Below are positions 7,484 through 15,703 of a DNA stretch of 64,000 nucleotides, one piece after another. This DNA is from PRO6 sp035565775 (GTDB lineage: Bacteria; Pseudomonadota; Alphaproteobacteria; Rhizobiales; Xanthobacteraceae). Position 1 is the stretch's first letter; each line of letters starts with the position of its first letter. A program made the position numbers and the translations under genes. The notes below the pieces were generated by a model, which saw only the letters and a program-made list of their open reading frames with translations, was not told where the DNA came from and did no database searches. The stretch is from assembly GCA_035565775.1 (NCBI GenBank), contig DATMRW010000021.1:558001-622000 (forward strand), written 5' to 3'.

Positions 7484-9613
7484 TCAATCCTGAATCTTTG
7501 AGAACTCGGCGACGGTGCGTGTGGCTTCGCGGATCTCGTTGAGCAGGCGCAGACGGTTGGCGCGGATGTTTGCGTCGTCGTCGTTGACCTTCACCTTGTC
7601 GAAGAAGGCATCGACGGCCGGGCGCAGTTTCGCCATCGCGGTCATCGCGCTGGCGAAGTCTTCCTTCGCCACCGCCGCGCTCGCGTCTTGCTTCACCTGC
7701 GCGATGGCGGAAGCCAGCGCCTTTTCCTCATCCTGCACATAGAGCGAAGCATCCGGCGCGCCGTCGAACGCGCGGCCGTCCTTCTTTTCCTCGATGCGCA
7801 GAATGTTGATGGCACGCCGGACACCGGCGAGCAGATTCTTGCCGTCGTCGGTGTCCAAGAACTTTCCGAGCGCCTCGACGCGGCGGACGATCATCAAGAG
7901 ATCGTCCTGCCCTTCCAGCGCGAACACGGCGTCGACCAGATCGTGCCGCGCGCCCTGATCGCGGAGCTGCACCTTCAGGCGATCCGCGAAGAAGGACAGG
8001 AGATCGTCAACGTTGCCCTGCGGCTGCGCGCGATCGTGCTGGCTCGCGATGGCCGCGACGGCTTCGGCCATGACTGCGGCGTGGGCCGCCGTCACATCCT
8101 TCAGCCGCAGCCGCATCGCGTTCTCGACCACCAACCTAATCACGCCCAGCGCCGCGCGGCGCAGCGCATACGGATCCTTCGATCCGGTCGGCTTTTCGTC
8201 GATCGCCCAGAAGCCGACCAGCGTGTCGATCTTGTCGGCGAGCGCGACGGCGATGCTGACCGGATCGGACGGCACCCGGTCGCTCGGTCCCTGCGGCTTG
8301 TAGTGATCCTCGCAGGCCGCCGCGACGCTCGCATCCTCGTTCTGCGCGGCCGCGTAGTAGCGGCCCATCACGCCCTGCAGCTCAGGGAATTCGCCGACGA
8401 CTTCGGTGAGCAGATCCGCCTTGGCAAGCCGCGCGGCACGGCGCGTCTTTTCGACATCGGCGCCGACGAGCGGCGCGATCTCCGCCGCCAGCGCAACGAT
8501 ACGCTCCACGCGCGCGGCCTGCGTGCCGAGCTTTTCATGGAAGACGATCTCGCCGAACCTTTTCAGCCGCTCTTCGAGGCGTGTCTTGAGGTCAGTCTCG
8601 TAGAAGAACTTTGCGTCCGACAGGCGCGCGCGGATCACGCGCTCGTTGCCCGAGATGATCGCCGCGCCGCCATCTCGCGCCTCGATGTTCGAGACCAGAA
8701 TGAACTTTGGCGCGAGCGCCCCGGTCGCCGCATCGCGCATCACAAAGCACTTTTGATTGTGCCGGATGGTGGCGCGGATCACCTCGCCGGGGATCGACAA
8801 GAATTCCTTGTCGAACGAGCCCATCAGCACCACTGGCCATTCGACGAGGCCGGCGACTTCCTCGAGCAGAGCCTGATCTTCGATCAGCTCGTAGCCCTGC
8901 GCGAAGGCAAGCTGCTTGGCGTCGTTGAGGATGATGTCGCGGCGGCGGGCCGGATCGAGAATGACCTTTGCCGCTTCGAGCTTGGCCTCGTAGTCGGCGA
9001 AATGGCGCACCTCGATCGCGGCAGGCGCGAGGAAGCGATGGCCGTAGGTGGTCTGCCCGCTCTCGATGCCGTCGACCGAGAAATGCACCACGTCCGGCTG
9101 CTCGGTCTCGGGGCCGAAGGTCGCGGTGATGGCATGCAGCGGCCGCACCCATTGCAGCGCGCCAGGCTTCGCCGAACGCGCGCCCCAGCGCATCGACTTC
9201 GGCCACGGGAAGGTGCGGACGATGACCGGCAAAAATTCGGCGATGACGTCGATGGCGTCGCGGCCCGGCTTCTCGATCAGCGCGACATAGAAGTCGCCCT
9301 TCTTCGGGTCGCTCTGGATCGTCGCCTCGTCGAGCGAGTTCAGCCCGGTCGCCTTCAGAAAGCCCTGAACGGCGGCGTCCGGCGCGCCGACCCGCGGCCC
9401 CTTGCGCTCGTCCTTGAGGTCGGGCTGGCGCACGGGAATGCCATGCACGGTCAGCGCCAGGCGGCGGGGCGTCGCGAAGGCCTTGATGCCTTCATAGACC
9501 AGACCTTCGGCAACCAGCTTGTCGGCCACCATGCGGCGCAGGTCGTCGGCCGCCTTGGCCTGCATGCGCGCAGGAATTTCCTCGGAAAACAGTTCGAGCA
9601 AGAGATCAGGCAT
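7484..9613 (-). CDS. glyS: Glycine-tRNA ligase beta subunit
   Basis: A 709-residue beta chain of the bacterial alpha2beta2 glycyl-tRNA synthetase. It binds tRNA(Gly) and carries the anticodon-binding DALR-type C-terminal domain. Family features include the N-terminus MPDLLLELFSEEIPARM, the IRHNQKCFVM segment and EFPELQGVMGRYYA. The start at 9613 was chosen because it matches the conserved N-terminus and lies two bases after the glyQ stop, giving translational coupling; the frame stays open upstream inside glyQ. The length matches the usual ~690-710 residues. Confidence 0.95.
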   Translation of the reverse strand: MPDLLLELFSEEIPARMQAKAADDLRRMVADKLVAEGLVYEGIKAFATPRRLALTVHGIPVRQPDLKDERKGPRVGAPDAAVQGFLKATGLNSLDEATIQSDPKKGDFYVALIEKPGRDAIDVIAEFLPVIVRTFPWPKSMRWGARSAKPGALQWVRPLHAITATFGPETEQPDVVHFSVDGIESGQTTYGHRFLAPAAIEVRHFADYEAKLEAAKVILDPARRRDIILNDAKQLAFAQGYELIEDQALLEEVAGLVEWPVVLMGSFDKEFLSIPGEVIRATIRHNQKCFVMRDAATGALAPKFILVSNIEARDGGAAIISGNERVIRARLSDAKFFYETDLKTRLEERLKRFGEIVFHEKLGTQAARVERIVALAAEIAPLVGADVEKTRRAARLAKADLLTEVVGEFPELQGVMGRYYAAAQNEDASVAAACEDHYKPQGPSDRVPSDPVSIAVALADKIDTLVGFWAIDEKPTGSKDPYALRRAALGVIRLVVENAMRLRLKDVTAAHAAVMAEAVAAIASQHDRAQPQGNVDDLLSFFADRLKVQLRDQGARHDLVDAVFALEGQDDLLMIVRRVEALGKFLDTDDGKNLLAGVRRAINILRIEEKKDGRAFDGAPDASLYVQDEEKALASAIAQVKQDASAAVAKEDFASAMTAMAKLRPAVDAFFDKVKVNDDDANIRANRLRLLNEIREATRTVAEFSKIQD

Positions 9614-9615
9614 GA

Positions 9616-10551
9616 TTACGCTCCCGCTCCGCCGGCTTCGGTCTTGATCCAGGCTTCGCCGCAGGCCTTCGCCAATTCGCGCACACGCAGAATGTAGCTC
9701 TGGCGCTCGGTCACGGAGATCACGCCGCGAGCGTCCAAAAGATTGAAGACGTGGCTGGCCTTGATGCACTGATCATAGGCGGGCAGCGCCATCAGATGGC
9801 GCTCCTTGTTGCCGCCTTCCCAGCCGGCCTCGAGGTAGTTGCAGCAGGCCTTTTCCGCCATCGCAAACTGCTCGAACAGCATCGCGGTGTCCGCGTACTC
9901 GAAATTATGGCGCGAATATTCCTGCTCTGCCTGCAGGAAGACGTCGCCATAAGTCACCTTGTCGGTGCCTTCACGGCCGTTGAAATTGAGGTCGTAGACG
10001 CGGTCAACGCCCTGCACATACATCGCGAGGCGCTCGAGGCCATAGGTCAATTCGCCCGCGACCGGCGCGCATTCGATGCCCGCGACCTGCTGGAAGTAGG
10101 TGAACTGCGACACTTCCATGCCGTCGCACCAGCACTCCCAGCCAAGCCCCCAGGCACCCAGCGTCGGGCTTTCCCAATCGTCCTCGACAAAGCGGATGTC
10201 GTGGAGCAGCGCATCGATGCCGATGGCCTGGAGCGATTTCAGGTAGAGTTCCTGAATGTTCGGCGGCGACGGCTTCAAGATCACCTGGAACTGGTAGTAG
10301 TGCTGCAGCCGGTTCGGGTTCTCGCCGTAGCGGCCGTCCTTGGGCCGGCGCGAGGGCTGGACATAGGCCGCGTTCCAGCTTCTCGGGCCGAGCGCCCGCA
10401 GCGTGGTGGCCGGATGGAAGGTGCCTGCGCCCACTTCCATGTCATAGGGCTGCAGGATCACGCAGCCGTAATCGGCCCAGAAGCGCTGCAAAGCGAGGAT
10501 CAGCCCCTGAAACGATCGTTCGGGCCGCATATGGGGAGGCAATGGATTCAT
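9616..10551 (-). CDS. glyQ: Glycine-tRNA ligase alpha subunit
   Basis: A 311-residue catalytic class II synthetase subunit that forms glycyl-adenylate and charges tRNA(Gly) together with GlyS. The family core is unmistakable: SFQGLILALQRFWADYGCVI, EVGAGTFHPATTLRALGP (motif 2 region), YVQPSRRPKDGRYGENPNRLQ and GWECWCDGMEVSQFTYFQQ. The length is normal (~300). It is the first gene of the glyQ-glyS operon with a 2-base gap. No clear Shine-Dalgarno precedes the ATG, so the start rests on conservation. Confidence 0.95.
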   Translation of the reverse strand: MNPLPPHMRPERSFQGLILALQRFWADYGCVILQPYDMEVGAGTFHPATTLRALGPRSWNAAYVQPSRRPKDGRYGENPNRLQHYYQFQVILKPSPPNIQELYLKSLQAIGIDALLHDIRFVEDDWESPTLGAWGLGWECWCDGMEVSQFTYFQQVAGIECAPVAGELTYGLERLAMYVQGVDRVYDLNFNGREGTDKVTYGDVFLQAEQEYSRHNFEYADTAMLFEQFAMAEKACCNYLEAGWEGGNKERHLMALPAYDQCIKASHVFNLLDARGVISVTERQSYILRVRELAKACGEAWIKTEAGGAGA

Positions 10552-10722
10552 GGGTGCTTTTTGAGGATTCGCCGGGGATAAGTCGCGGCCGGAACGTATC
10601 GGCGGTGGATAAGGGAATCAAGGCAATCGCACCACTGCGCCGATTGTGCTCATTGATTTCTGGATTCAAAGGTTGCTCGCCGGCCCGCCGGAACGCCTGT
10701 TCAGGAGACCCTAGGCCCCGCC

Positions 10723-10845
10723 ATGCTGACTACCAGCCTGTTTTTCACAATTTTGAGCGTGGCGGCGGGAAGTCCCTTTCTGGTGGCGGAAGTTCAGCAG
10801 CGGCGCCTGATCCGCGCCCTTAACCAGCGTTTCGGCTGCGTCTGA
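10723..10845 (+). CDS. Possible 40-residue hydrophobic small protein
   Basis: This short open frame starts MLTTSLFFTILSVAAGSPFL and ends VAEVQQRRLIRALNQRFGCV. It has a hydrophobic N-terminal half and a basic amphipathic tail, like a small membrane protein. AGGAGA lies upstream, but about 15 bases from the ATG, which is long. Third codon positions are GC-rich as in real genes nearby. It fills most of the 331-base gap between glyQ and the small minus-strand gene at 10883. The function is unknown and the call is tentative. Confidence 0.35.
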   Translation: MLTTSLFFTILSVAAGSPFLVAEVQQRRLIRALNQRFGCV

Positions 10846-10882
10846 CCGTCCATCGCCGGCGAAAGCCACAAAAAACAAAATT

Positions 10883-11083
10883 TCAGCGATGCTCAACCGG
10901 CCGATAGGTGCCGGTTTCGGGATCGAACCGCAGCTGCCGCACGGCATGCGCGCGGCCCCGCTCCGCGACCCGCGCCCGGCTCTTTTCCAGCTCGTCGTTG
11001 ATCCGCTGGATTTCCCTCATGCCCCAGCGCGCCAACATCACGCCGCCGACGCCTGCAGCGGCTATCAAAACCAGCGGTGACAT
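10883..11083 (-). CDS. Small single-span membrane protein of unknown function
   Basis: A 66-residue protein. Residues 2-19 (SPLVLIAAAGVGGVMLAR) form one transmembrane segment. A charged cytoplasmic-type region follows (REIQRINDELEKSRARVAER) that could be a short coiled coil, then a tail with FDPETGTYRPV. The start at 11083 is preferred over 11101 because GAGAGG lies 7 bases before it. Conserved-looking, but I do not recognise a named family. Confidence 0.65.
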   Translation of the reverse strand: MSPLVLIAAAGVGGVMLARWGMREIQRINDELEKSRARVAERGRAHAVRQLRFDPETGTYRPVEHR

Positions 11084-11191
11084 AGCCGTTCCTCTCATCA
11101 TCAGCCTTTCGCTGACCCTTCTTCGTCGTCTCTTGGCCGCACTACGCAGGGACTAACGCAGCCGCGGCGACTTCGATCCGGCCACGCCGCG

Positions 11192-12052
11192 CTAGAGGCC
11201 GAAGCGCGCCCAGAGCGCCCTCGCCTCCAGCGCCGAGATCGTGGCGTCCGGCAATTCGGCAAAGACATCGGCCCCGCTGATCGCGCCCGGGCGGCGGCCG
11301 ATCAGGCCGGACAGCATGCCGCCCTGCTGGGCCACCGGCATGATCTTCACCTCCTCGCCGAAGCGGGCGCGCAGGACGCTGCGCAGATCGCCGATCGCAT
11401 CTGCCAGTCCGAGCTCGACCGCCTGACCGCCGGCCCAGTATTCGCCGCTGAACAGATAGCTGTCGGCGCCCTTGAGCCGGCCGGCCCGGCGCTCCTTCAC
11501 CAGCGCGATGAAGGTGGCGTGAATGTCGCGCTGGATCGCCTTGAGGCGCGCGACGTCGTCGGGGTTCTCGGGGAGAAACGGATCGAGCGTCGACTTGTGT
11601 TCGCCCGCCGTGTAAACGCGCCGCTCGATTCCGATACGCCTAAGCAGTTCGGGAAAGCCAAACGAGCCGCCGACGACACCGATCGAGCCGAGGATCGTTG
11701 AGGGGTCGCAAAAGATTTCGTCACCGGCGCAGGCGATCATGTAGCCGCCGGAGGCCGCGACGTCCTCGGTAAACACCAGGACCGGCAGCTTCTTCTCGGC
11801 CGCGAGCTGCCGGATGCGCAGATAGATCTGGCGCGACTGCACCGGCGAGCCGCCGGGCGAATTGATCACGACTGCGATCGCCTTGGCGTTGCGCATGCCG
11901 AAGGCGCGGTCGAGCAGCTTCGCCACTCCCGCGAGGGACAGGCCGGGGCGCAGCGGCGTCACCGCCCCGATCGCGCCGGCCAGACGCACGACGGGGACGA
12001 CCGCAACACCGCGGCGCCAGCGGGCCGGAATCAGGCGTTGAATAAAATTCAT
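11192..12052 (-). CDS. S49 family serine peptidase (SppA-like)
   Basis: A 286-residue short-form signal peptide peptidase of the ClpP/crotonase fold. Visible features are VVINSPGGSPVQSRQIYLRI (oxyanion region), the nucleophile segment EDVAASGGYMIACAGDEIF, STILGSIGVVGGSFGF, and the Lys-containing GEHKSTLDPFLPE. SppA enzymes degrade cleaved signal peptides in the inner membrane. The hydrophobic stretch near residues 14-30 may anchor the protein. The ATG at 12052 is used because AAGGACGACGCAT precedes it; an upstream in-frame start at 12109 lacks support. Confidence 0.85.
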   Translation of the reverse strand: MNFIQRLIPARWRRGVAVVPVVRLAGAIGAVTPLRPGLSLAGVAKLLDRAFGMRNAKAIAVVINSPGGSPVQSRQIYLRIRQLAAEKKLPVLVFTEDVAASGGYMIACAGDEIFCDPSTILGSIGVVGGSFGFPELLRRIGIERRVYTAGEHKSTLDPFLPENPDDVARLKAIQRDIHATFIALVKERRAGRLKGADSYLFSGEYWAGGQAVELGLADAIGDLRSVLRARFGEEVKIMPVAQQGGMLSGLIGRRPGAISGADVFAELPDATISALEARALWARFGL

Positions 12053-12154
12053 ATGCGTCGTCCTTCCGTCGCAACATCGGTCCGCGGCAGGCCGCGTCCG
12101 CTGTCTCATGATCGCAGATTGTTGATCGAGCCGTAAGCTATGGCCGATGTATGA

Positions 12155-12383
12155 CTATGACAAATTGCCGCCGGATGGCGGCGCATCACTTGCAATGCGG
12201 GACACAATTTCGCACCCATCGCGCTCCAACAGAATCACATCGCCGGCCGCCGGAACAAAGCTGCGGCGCGAGTTGTTGGAATAGCTGGTGAGCTGCGCCG
12301 GGCGCGAGGTGCGCGGCGCAGGGCAGGACGAGGGCGCCGATGAAAATTTCCTTGCTGTTGCTGCTGATCAGCTCGCTGCTCAT
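12155..12383 (-). pseudogene. Possible frameshifted remnant of a small secreted protein
   Basis: On the minus strand one frame gives a signal-peptide-like stretch (KEIFIGALVLPCAAHLAPGA). A second frame then gives a protein-like end: AQLTSYSNNSRRSFVPAAGD, then VILLERDGCEIVSRIASDAP and a stop at 12155. Neither frame alone makes a gene: the first continues into unlikely sequence and the second has no usable start. A single frameshift near 12300 would join them. An alternative is a 36-residue plus-strand frame at 12340-12450 with a hydrophobic start. Low certainty; the rest of the 441-base gap between neighbours shows nothing. Confidence 0.3.
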
Positions 12384-12493
12384 TGCCATCCGTCTTACCG
12401 ATGGCGATGGCACGCGGCGCCGATCCAAGACCCGGCCGATTCCGCACTGAAGAAAACCGCCGGACCGTCGCGTCTTGGGCGCGGCAGACATCA

Positions 12494-13309
12494 TCACATC
12501 TCCGCCAGCCGCAACGTCCCCTCGCCGCGCAACACCGCGTCGATGGTCGGATCGGGCCTGTTCGCGGCGTCATTCAGCGTGATGCCGGGACAGATCGAAA
12601 GCGCGGCGCGGCCGCCCTTCACCGCGCGGATCAGCACACGAATGGCGCTCGCCTCCGGCCGCGGATGCACCGGCAAAATCACGACGCTGCCGAAGCCGCG
12701 CTGAAGCGCCGCCAGCAGCGCCGGCAGCGCCTCCGCCCGCCAGATCAAGGTCAGCGCCCCGCCCGGCCGCAAGGTGCGGCGTGCGGCATGGACCCAGCGT
12801 TCGAGCGTTTTCGCATCGGCCTCATGCGCGAGGCGACGGCTCGCGTCCGGTGACGGCTGGTGGCGCACGCCGTCGTTATAGGGCGGGTTCATCAGCACCA
12901 CGTCGGCGGTGTCGGCTGCGAGCCCCGCAGCCGCCAAGGTCGTCGCCCGAGCCGTGACGTCGGCGACGCAGACGGTCGCGTCGATGCCGTTCTGCGCGGC
13001 ATTGCGCTGCGCAAGCTCCGCCAGCGCAGGATCGATCTCGACCAGCCGCAGCGCAACACCCGGCACGCGCGCGGCAAGCGCGAGGCCGGCGGCGCCGACG
13101 CCCGCGCCGAACTCCACCACGCGATCCTGCGGCCGCGCGGCCGTCGCGGCGGCGAGCAGCATCGCATCGTGCCCGGCGCGGTGGCCTTTGCGCGGCTGAA
13201 CCAGCACCAGCCTGCCGCCGAGAAAGCGGTCTGATGTGACCTCACAGGCAGCACGGCTCATTGCGGCGATTGCCTTGTACTGGTCCTGGCTCTGACCGGC
13301 GGCACTCAT
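12494..13309 (-). CDS. tRNA1(Val) (adenine-37-N6)-methyltransferase-like protein
   Basis: A 271-residue class I SAM-dependent methyltransferase. Motif I is VVEFGAGVGAAGLALAARV; the acidic residue after strand 2 is LRLVEIDPAL; motif IV is VVLMNPPYNDG, the NPPY signature of amino-group methylases. The F/L-GGR and QP-GHRAGHDAMLLAAA start (residues 29-54) is typical of the TrmN6/YfiC group, which methylates A37 of tRNA1(Val). The target is inferred from the family. Its start overlaps the stop of the upstream DUF2007 gene by four bases (ATGA), so the two are likely translationally coupled. Confidence 0.8.
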   Translation of the reverse strand: MSAAGQSQDQYKAIAAMSRAACEVTSDRFLGGRLVLVQPRKGHRAGHDAMLLAAATAARPQDRVVEFGAGVGAAGLALAARVPGVALRLVEIDPALAELAQRNAAQNGIDATVCVADVTARATTLAAAGLAADTADVVLMNPPYNDGVRHQPSPDASRRLAHEADAKTLERWVHAARRTLRPGGALTLIWRAEALPALLAALQRGFGSVVILPVHPRPEASAIRVLIRAVKGGRAALSICPGITLNDAANRPDPTIDAVLRGEGTLRLAEM

Positions 13310-13551
13310 TTTGGACCTTGCTTCGGGCGCTGGTCGTCGAGTTCGTGCTCGAGCCCCGCTTCGACGAGCAGGCGGCGGGCCGCCGCCATGTCCTCCTCGG
13401 GCACGAGAATGCGGCGGGGGATGATGCCGAGCGAGCCTTCGACGATGCTCATGTTCTGATCGAGCACGACATGGCGGATATGCGCGCCGGTCAGGAGCGC
13501 CTCGACAGCGGAGATGAGGACGACATCATTGGTCCGGAGCAGTTGGCGCAA
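13306..13551 (-). CDS. DUF2007 domain protein
   Basis: An 81-residue protein matching the DUF2007 pattern: an N-terminal LRTNDVVLISAVEALL, a central beta region VVLDQNMSIVEGSLGIIPRRILVPEED, and a C-terminal helix. The function is unknown; the fold resembles small regulatory or binding domains. The TTG at 13551 is preferred because GGGAGAAAGTCCA directly precedes it and the resulting N-terminus fits the family; a GTG six codons upstream (13569) is the alternative. Divergent from the polyprenyl synthase across 183 bases. Confidence 0.7.
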   Translation of the reverse strand: MRQLLRTNDVVLISAVEALLTGAHIRHVVLDQNMSIVEGSLGIIPRRILVPEEDMAAARRLLVEAGLEHELDDQRPKQGPK

Positions 13552-13734
13552 TGGACTTTCTCCCGTCACCCCGGCGAATTCGCCGACCCGATCATCGCTT
13601 CATGCTCGAAAGGATGAATGTAAATTCCTGTTTAAGGCGAGAATGGCCCACCGTTGCGCCTTTTCTACCGCGTTGCCCTTGCCCCGCCTGCCCTCAGTTT
13701 CTATTGTCGCCCGCGTTGAACCTGGAGAATACGC

Positions 13735-14745
13735 GTGGCGGTGATAGTTCCGTTCGAGAGCCCCTCGACACCATCGATAGACCAGCTTGTTGATCTTGTC
13801 GCGTCCGACATGGCGCGGGTCAACAGCACCATTCTGTCGCGAACCGGTTCCGACGTCACGATGATTCCCGAGGTCGCCAACCACCTGATCTCGTCGGGCG
13901 GCAAGCGCCTGCGGCCAATTCTGACGCTGGCGATGGCCAACCTCGCCGGCTACAGCGGCGACGGCCATATCAAGCTCGCCGCCGCCGTCGAGTTCATGCA
14001 CACCGCCACCCTGCTGCACGACGACGTGGTCGACGAGAGCGAGCTGCGCCGCGGCAAGCTCTCCGCCCGCATGCTCTGGGGCAACGAAGCCAGCGTGCTG
14101 GTCGGCGACTTTCTGCTCGGCCAAGCGTTCCGCATGATGGTCGAGGTCGGCTCGCTGCGCGCGCTCGACATCCTGTCGTCCGCCGCGGCCACGATCGCCG
14201 AGGGCGAGGTGATGCAGCTTGCCGCCGCGAAAAACACGGCGACCACCGAGGACGAATACCTCGCCGTGATCCGCGGCAAGACGGCGGAACTGTTCGCCGC
14301 CGCCTGCGAGGTCGGCCCGGTGATCGCCGAGCGGCCGAAGTCCGAGCAGGCCGCCTGCCGCGCCTTCGGCATGAATCTCGGCATCGCCTTCCAGCTCGTC
14401 GACGACGTGCTCGACTATGGCGGCCTTGCCACCAAGCTCGGCAAGAATGTCGGCGACGATTTCCGCGAGGGCAAGATCACCCTGCCGGTGGTGCTCGCCT
14501 TCCGCCGCGGCAACGATGTCGAGCGGGAATTCTGGATGCGGACGCTGGAGCGCGGCGAAGTCGGCGAGAACGACCTCGACCACGCCCTCGGCCTCATGGC
14601 CAAGCACCGGGCGCTGGAAGACACGATGTCGCGCGCCCAGCACTATGGCGAGAAGACCGTTGATGCGCTGGCGTTGTTCCCGGCCTCGCCGATGAAGACG
14701 GCGCTGGAGCAGGTCGTCGCCTTCTGCCTCGCGCGCTCGCACTGA
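13735..14745 (+). CDS. Trans-polyprenyl diphosphate synthase (octaprenyl/decaprenyl type)
   Basis: A 336-residue all-alpha isoprenyl synthase that elongates FPP/GPP with IPP to make the ubiquinone side chain. The first Asp-rich motif is LLHDDVVDESELRRGK (DDxxD); the second is FQLVDDVLDYGG. GGKRLRPIL near the N-terminus binds IPP. Length and motifs fit the IspB/DdsA/SdsA group. The chain length made (most rhizobia make Q10) cannot be read from sequence. The GTG start follows CCTGGAG. It converges on ispE, another isoprenoid gene, across 32 bases. Confidence 0.9.
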   Translation: MAVIVPFESPSTPSIDQLVDLVASDMARVNSTILSRTGSDVTMIPEVANHLISSGGKRLRPILTLAMANLAGYSGDGHIKLAAAVEFMHTATLLHDDVVDESELRRGKLSARMLWGNEASVLVGDFLLGQAFRMMVEVGSLRALDILSSAAATIAEGEVMQLAAAKNTATTEDEYLAVIRGKTAELFAAACEVGPVIAERPKSEQAACRAFGMNLGIAFQLVDDVLDYGGLATKLGKNVGDDFREGKITLPVVLAFRRGNDVEREFWMRTLERGEVGENDLDHALGLMAKHRALEDTMSRAQHYGEKTVDALALFPASPMKTALEQVVAFCLARSH

Positions 14746-14777
14746 GCGCGCGGGCCGCTCTGAAACTCAAAGAACAG

Positions 14778-15653
14778 TCAGCTTAACGCGCCCGCATGGA
14801 CCCACCATTGCGGGCGTTTCCGTCGCAGGCCCGCCGCCGCAGCCTCGGCGGCCGCGTCCGACGCGAAGATCGCAAAGCAGGTCGCGCCCGAGCCGGACAT
14901 CCGCGCCAGCGCAACGCCCTCGGCCTCGCGCAGGGCGGACAGTACGCCTTCGATTTCCGGCGCGATGCGGATCGCCGGCGCCTCGAGATCGTTGCGGCCG
15001 GCCGCCAGCACCGCGAGCCATTGCTCGGCCGCCGCGCCGGGCGCGGGCCATTCGATCGCCGCATCCCCGTCACCGTGCCGCTCCCCACGCGCCAGACCCA
15101 GCGCGGTGAACACCTGCACCGTCGAAACCGAAACGCGCGGATTGACCAGCACGCACGGCAGCCGCGGCAGGGCAAGCGGCGCCAGCAGGTCGCCGACACC
15201 GCTCATCACGCAAGCCCTTGAGGCGAGGCAGACCGGCACGTCGGCGCCGACCTCGCGCGCCACCTGATAGAGCACGGGGTCATCGATCGCGATGCCGTTG
15301 CTGCGCGCAAGGCAGCGCAGCGCTGCCGCGGCATCGGCCGAGCCGCCGCCGATCCCGGCCGCGACCGGCAGTTTCTTGTCCAGCACGAACCGGCCGGACG
15401 TGATCCCGGCGCGCGCCTCCGCAAGGCGCCGCGCGCTCCGCATCACCAGATTGTCGGCGAGATCGCCGCACTGCGCGGCGAGCGCGCCGGTGACTTCGAG
15501 CGATGGCCCCTCGCCCCTCACCAGGCTGAGGCTGTCGGCGCAGTCGGCAAACGCCACCACGCTTTCGAGATCGTGATAGCCGTCCGCGCGACGGCCCGCG
15601 ACGCGCAGGGTCAGGTTGACCTTGGCCCGAGCCTGTTCAGTCAGCGAGATCAT
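14778..15653 (-). CDS. ispE: 4-diphosphocytidyl-2-C-methyl-D-erythritol kinase
   Basis: A 291-residue GHMP kinase of the MEP isoprenoid pathway. It phosphorylates the 2-OH of CDP-methylerythritol with ATP. Diagnostic segments are ARAKVNLTLRVAGRRADGYH at the start, the GHMP ATP loop PVAAGIGGGSADAAAALR at about residues 95-113, and MSGSGATCFAIF near the C-terminus. The length is normal (~285-300). It shares a strand with the TPR gene located 50 bases downstream, suggesting a transcript TPR/ispE in that orientation is possible only with separate promoters. Confidence 0.93.
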   Translation of the reverse strand: MISLTEQARAKVNLTLRVAGRRADGYHDLESVVAFADCADSLSLVRGEGPSLEVTGALAAQCGDLADNLVMRSARRLAEARAGITSGRFVLDKKLPVAAGIGGGSADAAAALRCLARSNGIAIDDPVLYQVAREVGADVPVCLASRACVMSGVGDLLAPLALPRLPCVLVNPRVSVSTVQVFTALGLARGERHGDGDAAIEWPAPGAAAEQWLAVLAAGRNDLEAPAIRIAPEIEGVLSALREAEGVALARMSGSGATCFAIFASDAAAEAAAAGLRRKRPQWWVHAGALS

Positions 15654-15703
15654 CGGTGAGAACGTCCGTCAGTCTCTGATGGAAGGTCGTGCGACGAGGC
15701 GGC

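Noticed and set aside
12340..12450. A 36-residue hydrophobic plus-strand frame
   Set aside because: It has a fair ribosome site, but the opposite strand gives more protein-like sequence; it is kept only as an alternative in the remnant entry.
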